From positions 51,582 through 115,581 of the forward strand of contig JAZNGF010000010.1 in NCBI GenBank assembly GCA_045576295.1: DNA of 64,000 nucleotides. Direction: 5' to 3'. The first letter of the stretch is position 1, and the number at the start of each line of letters is the position of its first letter. The translations under genes were made by a program, and so were the position numbers. The stretch comes from CAVALG01 sp045576295 (GTDB taxonomy: Bacteria > Bacillota > Clostridia > Oscillospirales > Acutalibacteraceae). Below are positions 61,062 through 64,000 of the stretch, piece after piece. The notes beneath the pieces were generated by a model. It was not told the DNA's origin and ran no database searches. It was given only the letters and a program-made list of their open reading frames with translations.

Positions 61062-61157
61062 ATGAAGGCTACTGGTATTGTACGCCGTATAGAGGAATGT
61101 GTTATGTTAGAACAAAATGGTCTGTCTCGCTATGTTGAAGTGAGACAGACCTCTTAA
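61062..61157 (+). pseudogene. spoVT remnant C: start codon and first 11 codons
   Basis: AGAGGAG precedes MKATGIVRRIE, identical in protein to intact spoVT for ten residues, and then the sequence diverges to ECVMLEQ... and stops. Unlike the other copies it has no sigma-G-type promoter; the MITE lies there instead. The 3' part is the terminator of the DUF368 gene. Confidence 0.8.
61119..61157 (-). terminator. Terminator of the DUF368 gene
   Basis: GGTCTGTCTC (61119-61128) pairs perfectly with 61142-61151; the minus strand then reads ATTTTG. Confidence 0.75.
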
Positions 61158-61185
61158 TTTTTGAAACTGAAACTAAATTATAGCT

Positions 61186-62016
61186 TTAGCCTTTATCGCC
61201 GATATTAACTTTTTTACCAAGGTATACAAATATCAAGGAAATTGCCAGACCGATAACAAGCATAACTGTTCCTGCTAAATTCGAACCATCTTTTGGCAAG
61301 GTAAAGAAAATTCCGCAGACAGAGCCTATCAAAAAGCCCAAAACCATAAAATTCGCCATGCCGCTGAATTTGGAAAAAATAAATTTAATCAGCTTTGAAG
61401 ATACTATTATAGAAAGCATAAATGCCACACCAACAACGGCTAAGGTAACTATGTCGAGAGATTTAGCCGAGGCAATAAGATAATCGTAAACTCCCATAAC
61501 AATCAGTATCATAGAAACACTCATACCGGGCACAAGGCTTGCAAATCCTGCCAAAGCCCCGCTTATAGCAATGTACATCAGGCTGGTGTTTTCATGAGTA
61601 ATATATGTTTCACCGGCGCCTTCGCCCAGTATTCCTACAATAAGAGCTATGGCAATTGCCGCAACAGCGCCTAAGATGTAATACCACTTAAACTTGTTCT
61701 TCCGGGTTTCTTTATAAATCATAGGCAGATTTCCGGCTATAAGTCCGATAAACAGCATAAATACCGCTTTTTCATAGGTTTCAAAAAGATAACTGAACAC
61801 AAGTATAAATAATACCAGGCTTATTATGGCACCTATTCCTAAGGGTAAGAGAAACATAAAGTTTTTTTTAAAGTTTTTAAAGGGATTTGAAGTTATGTCG
61901 AGAAGTTTATCATATATACCCATAATAATGGCCATTATACTTCCGCTTATACCGGGTGCAAATACACTTATTCCCAGACAAAAACCGCAGAGAATGCGAT
62001 ACAAAAACAAATTCAT
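61186..62016 (-). CDS. DUF368 membrane protein (PopT-like polyprenyl-phosphate transporter family)
   Basis: This 276-aa protein has about eight hydrophobic segments and two related halves: LGISVFAPGISGSIMAIIMGIYDKLL near residue 12 and FASLVPGMSVSMILIVMGVYDYLI near 160. DUF368 includes PopT, which returns undecaprenyl phosphate across the membrane for cell-wall synthesis. ATG 62016 with GAGGTG is preferred over 62040. It is the only cargo between spoVT copies C and D. Confidence 0.88.
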   Translation of the reverse strand: MNLFLYRILCGFCLGISVFAPGISGSIMAIIMGIYDKLLDITSNPFKNFKKNFMFLLPLGIGAIISLVLFILVFSYLFETYEKAVFMLFIGLIAGNLPMIYKETRKNKFKWYYILGAVAAIAIALIVGILGEGAGETYITHENTSLMYIAISGALAGFASLVPGMSVSMILIVMGVYDYLIASAKSLDIVTLAVVGVAFMLSIIVSSKLIKFIFSKFSGMANFMVLGFLIGSVCGIFFTLPKDGSNLAGTVMLVIGLAISLIFVYLGKKVNIGDKG

Positions 62017-62103
62017 AGTACACCTCACATTATATATCAATTATATATTATATCAGATGATTTTAGAACTTTCAAGTATAAGCCATAGCTTTGTGTACGT
62101 GCT

Positions 62104-62132
62104 GCATAAATCTCCGCCAATAGCAAATACTA
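62104..62132 (+). promoter_or_regulatory. Sigma-G-type promoter of spoVT copy D
   Basis: GCATA (62104-62108), a 17-bp spacer and AATACTA (62126-62132), as at 54024, 60826 and 63075. AAATCTCC and GGAGATTT flank it. Confidence 0.7.
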
Positions 62133-62166
62133 ACATCACGATTTGAATTTAAAGGAGATTTTATAT

Positions 62167-62361
62167 ATGAAAGCAACAGGAATTGTGAGAAGAATAGATG
62201 ATTTAGGCAGGGTGGTTATTCCGAAAGAAATTCGCCGCACGATGAGGATAAGAGAAGGGGACCCTCTGCTGACAACATTGACACCAATCGACCGATTTTG
62301 CGTGGCTATACATAGTGTGGTGGATAGAGCAAACAAAGTTGATTATTATGAAAAAATGTGA
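62167..62361 (+). CDS. Truncated SpoVT: lone AbrB-type DNA-binding domain (copy D)
   Basis: This 64-aa frame has MKATGIVRRIDDLGRVVIPKEIRRTMRIREGDPL identical to the SpoVT N-terminus, then an unrelated tail LTTLTPIDRFCVAIHSVV. 68 nt (62194-62261) are identical to 63170-63237 even at silent sites, while the first codons differ silently. It has a promoter and ribosome site, so a DNA-binding domain without the GAF sensor could be made in the forespore. It may equally be a remnant. Confidence 0.65.
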   Translation: MKATGIVRRIDDLGRVVIPKEIRRTMRIREGDPLLTTLTPIDRFCVAIHSVVDRANKVDYYEKM

Positions 62362-62367
62362 TATACT
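62339..62367 (+). promoter_or_regulatory. Sigma-A promoter of the DUF6273 gene
   Basis: TTGATT (62339-62344), a 17-bp spacer and TATACT (62362-62367), within the end of copy D. Confidence 0.75.
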
Positions 62368-62400
62368 ATCGATGACATTGGGTTATAGAGGTGTAATAAT

Positions 62401-63057
62401 ATGGGGATATTTAATTTTTCCAAAAAACAAAATAAAACTAATGAAAATCATAAAATTGGTGACACAATATTTTTCGGTAAGTATTTTTTTGAAAGTGAAA
62501 AAGATATAAAACCTATTGAATGGCTTATATTAGAAAGCAATGATAGAGAAATGCTGTTAATAAGCAAATACTGCCTTGACACTATTAAATACTGCGAGCC
62601 ATCACCTTCGTTTGGCGGAACAGAATGTTGTATTTGGGAAAACTCATATCTGCGAAATTGGATAAATAATACTTTTTACAGTCAAGCATTTAGTGAAGAA
62701 GAAAAGCAAAATATAGTTGAGACAGAAATTGTTACAGATAAAACTCTAAATAACACATTACATAAAAACAAAGTGTTTGCTTTATCCGAATCTCAAGTCT
62801 GTGCCTATTTTTCGAATAATGAAAATCGAAAAGGATATCCTACGCCATATGCTTTGCAAAAAGGAGCTAACATTGGATATAGCGAGGCAAAGTCGACATG
62901 GTGGTGGACTTTGCCTCATATAGATATGACTGGCGGACAACCTCCAAGAATGGATTATCCATCCGTTGTCTGTCAAAATGGTGAAATAAATTATCATAGC
63001 AGGCTCGTTTATCATTCGGATTTTACAGTACGTCCCGTCATAAAAATCAAAAAGTAA
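62401..63057 (+). CDS. DUF6273-type protein
   Basis: This 218-aa soluble protein has IGDTIFFGKYFFESEKDIKPIEWLILE near the start, ENSYLRNWINNTFYSQAFSEEEKQNI near residue 80 and WWWTLPH near 162, the usual blocks of DUF6273. Family members are often surface or phage-associated and of unknown function. It has no signal peptide. It is the only cargo between spoVT copies D and E. Confidence 0.8.
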   Translation: MGIFNFSKKQNKTNENHKIGDTIFFGKYFFESEKDIKPIEWLILESNDREMLLISKYCLDTIKYCEPSPSFGGTECCIWENSYLRNWINNTFYSQAFSEEEKQNIVETEIVTDKTLNNTLHKNKVFALSESQVCAYFSNNENRKGYPTPYALQKGANIGYSEAKSTWWWTLPHIDMTGGQPPRMDYPSVVCQNGEINYHSRLVYHSDFTVRPVIKIKK

Positions 63058-63074
63058 TTTAACATTTCAAACAA

Positions 63075-63132
63075 GTATAAATCTCCTTGTTTTACAGATA
63101 CTAACAGTACAAATTTGTAAAGCAAGGAGATT
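63075..63132 (+). promoter_or_regulatory. Sigma-G-type promoter and RBS-spanning inverted repeat of spoVT
   Basis: GTATA (63075-63079), a 17-bp spacer and GATACTA (63097-63103) fit the sigma-G pattern GHATR/CATnHTA with one mismatch. A 17-bp inverted repeat (63080-63096 with 63116-63132, one G-U) has its left arm in the promoter spacer and its right arm over the ribosome site AAGGAG. Only transcripts starting upstream could form the hairpin. Confidence 0.72.
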
Positions 63133-63142
63133 ATTATATATT

Positions 63143-63685
63143 ATGAAAGCAACAGGTATTGTACGCCGCATAGATGATTTAGGCAGGGTGGTTATTCCGA
63201 AAGAAATTCGCCGCACGATGAGGATAAGAGAAGGGGATCCGCTTGAGATATACACGGCGGTTGATGGGGAAGTTATTTTTAAAAAATATTCGCCGATTGG
63301 CGAAATGTCGGGCACGGCGGCGAAATATGTTGATGCACTCTCAAAGTGCACCGAATTTGCCACCGTTATTTGCGACAGAGATCATTGCATTGCCGTTTCG
63401 GGAATGTCGAAAAAAGAGGCGCTTGAGCGCCGCGTTACAGGCGCACTTGAAGAATATATGGAAGACAGGCATTCATTCGTTTACGGAAGCAGCCCAGAGC
63501 CCCAGCCGTTAGTGCTTGAAGGGATCGACCGCAGAGCATCGGTTATTGTTCCCATAATATCGGCGGGCGATATAGCGGGCGCGGTGGTTATGCTGCAGGA
63601 TGATAAAAACACCGTTCCAAACGAGAGCGACACAAAGCTTGCAAGCGTTGCCGCCACATTTTTAGGCAAGCAGCTTGAAGAATAA
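63143..63685 (+). CDS. spoVT: Stage V sporulation protein T
   Basis: This AbrB-type regulator of forespore genes (180 aa) has an N-terminal swapped-hairpin DNA-binding domain (residues 1-50) and a C-terminal GAF-like domain (ATVICDRDHCIAVSG, IVPIISAGDIAGAVVML). In Bacillus, SpoVT is made under sigma-G and modulates sigma-G genes, including itself. This is the only complete copy of five 5' ends in the region. It is convergent with ribF. Confidence 0.95.
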   Translation: MKATGIVRRIDDLGRVVIPKEIRRTMRIREGDPLEIYTAVDGEVIFKKYSPIGEMSGTAAKYVDALSKCTEFATVICDRDHCIAVSGMSKKEALERRVTGALEEYMEDRHSFVYGSSPEPQPLVLEGIDRRASVIVPIISAGDIAGAVVMLQDDKNTVPNESDTKLASVAATFLGKQLEE

Positions 63686-63697
63686 TTTCAAAAGTAA

Positions 63698-63733
63698 AAC
63701 CCCTGCCACATCATTTGAACTGTGGAAGGGGTG
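63698..63733 (-). terminator. Terminator between spoVT and ribF
   Basis: CCCCTGCCACA pairs with TGTGGAAGGGG with one mismatch; on the minus strand TTTTACTTTT follows. Confidence 0.8.
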
Positions 63734-63738
63734 ATAAT

Positions 63739-64000
63739 TTATATGTTTAAATTTAACACGGTTTCCTTATCATTTTCGATAGCGGCCTTTAGTTCTTCGA
63801 TAGATGCGAACTTCTTTTCTTCGCGCAGGAACTTTTTAAGTTGCAGTTTAACATCTTTCCCGTAAAGGTTGCCGTTAAAGCCTATTATAAAGGTTTCGGA
63901 TAGTGGCTTTTCAAGTTTATATGTTGGGCGAATGCCGATGTTTGTAACCGCTTTATATTCGCACCCATCTATCAAAGCGTTAGATGCATAAACGCCGAAT
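63739..64000 (-). CDS. ribF: Riboflavin kinase / FAD synthetase, C-terminal part (5' end outside window)
   Basis: The frame is open to the right edge. FGVYASNA...YKAVTNIGIRPTY, NGNLYGKDVKLQLKKFLREEKKFASIEELKAAIEND is the riboflavin kinase domain, with NIGIRPT as the nucleotide-binding signature. The bifunctional enzyme makes FMN and FAD from riboflavin. Confidence 0.92.
   Translation of the reverse strand, partial: FGVYASNALIDGCEYKAVTNIGIRPTYKLEKPLSETFIIGFNGNLYGKDVKLQLKKFLREEKKFASIEELKAAIENDKETVLNLNI

Noticed and set aside
52400..63140. Prophage or integrative conjugative element in the accessory region
   Set aside because: No integrase, transposase, relaxase, terminase or capsid gene was found among the frames.
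1..64000. CRISPR arrays, toxin-antitoxin pairs or restriction systems
   Set aside because: No regularly spaced direct repeats of CRISPR type and no recognisable defence genes were seen.

Overview
The window comes from a Gram-positive, endospore-forming member of the Clostridia, most likely the gut-associated Oscillospiraceae/Ruminococcaceae. The evidence is the sporulation genes (spoIIE, spoVAC, dpaA/dpaB, spoVT), pyruvate:ferredoxin oxidoreductase, a dockerin-bearing secreted protein, UPF0210/ACT and other clostridial families, strong AGGAGG ribosome sites and sigma-A promoters with 17-bp spacing. The assignment is inference from gene content; there is no rRNA here.

Layout. Bases 1-2079 hold the 3' end of nifJ. 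Bases 2.2-11.7 kb are the conserved clostridial cluster nusB - tsaD-like - xseA - xseB - ispA - dxs - tlyA - nadK - argR - recN, followed by tyrS, fucI and fucU. spoIIE (15.5-17.8 kb) has a 0A-like box at its promoter. A mainly minus-strand block (17.9-25.9 kb) carries a DUF975 protein, a YhcC-like radical SAM protein, a lone spoVAC, rpe-pyk, and UPF0210-ACT, with comM divergent from rpe. Bases 26-38.6 kb hold ispE, three small conserved hypotheticals, a YfcE-like phosphodiesterase, nrdR, two cyclophilins, rfbA, a dockerin protein, dpaA-dpaB, cca, murC, a VanY-like peptidase, a coiled-coil protein and an orphan fumarase beta subunit. A tRNA-Lys with a perfect sigma-A promoter lies at 38.7 kb.

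Bases 38.8-52 kb are more variable. They contain a HEYGH membrane protein, two glycosyltransferases, dispersed GTAGGG palindromic elements, a small independently promoted RNA candidate (40744-40890), a lipoprotein gene with a broken start, a GHL10 lipoprotein, serC-serA under two Rex-box-like operators, comEC with its XRE regulator, and two degV genes.

Bases 52.4-63.1 kb are an AT-richer accessory region in front of spoVT. The 5' end of spoVT, usually with its apparent sigma-G promoter, occurs five times in the same orientation (about 54.0, 60.8, 61.06, 62.1 and 63.1 kb). Only the last copy is intact. The copies bracket cargo: an ECF sigma fusion, a marR-adh-aldh operon, a stop-interrupted XRE regulator, GNAT, DUF368 and DUF6273 genes. 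This looks like repeated insertion at one chromosomal site, the spoVT leader, and is the most unusual structure in the window. The marR promoter and the second degV promoter share a 16-nt operator block, which suggests a small regulon linking aldehyde/alcohol dehydrogenases with a fatty-acid-binding DegV protein. The window ends inside ribF on the minus strand.
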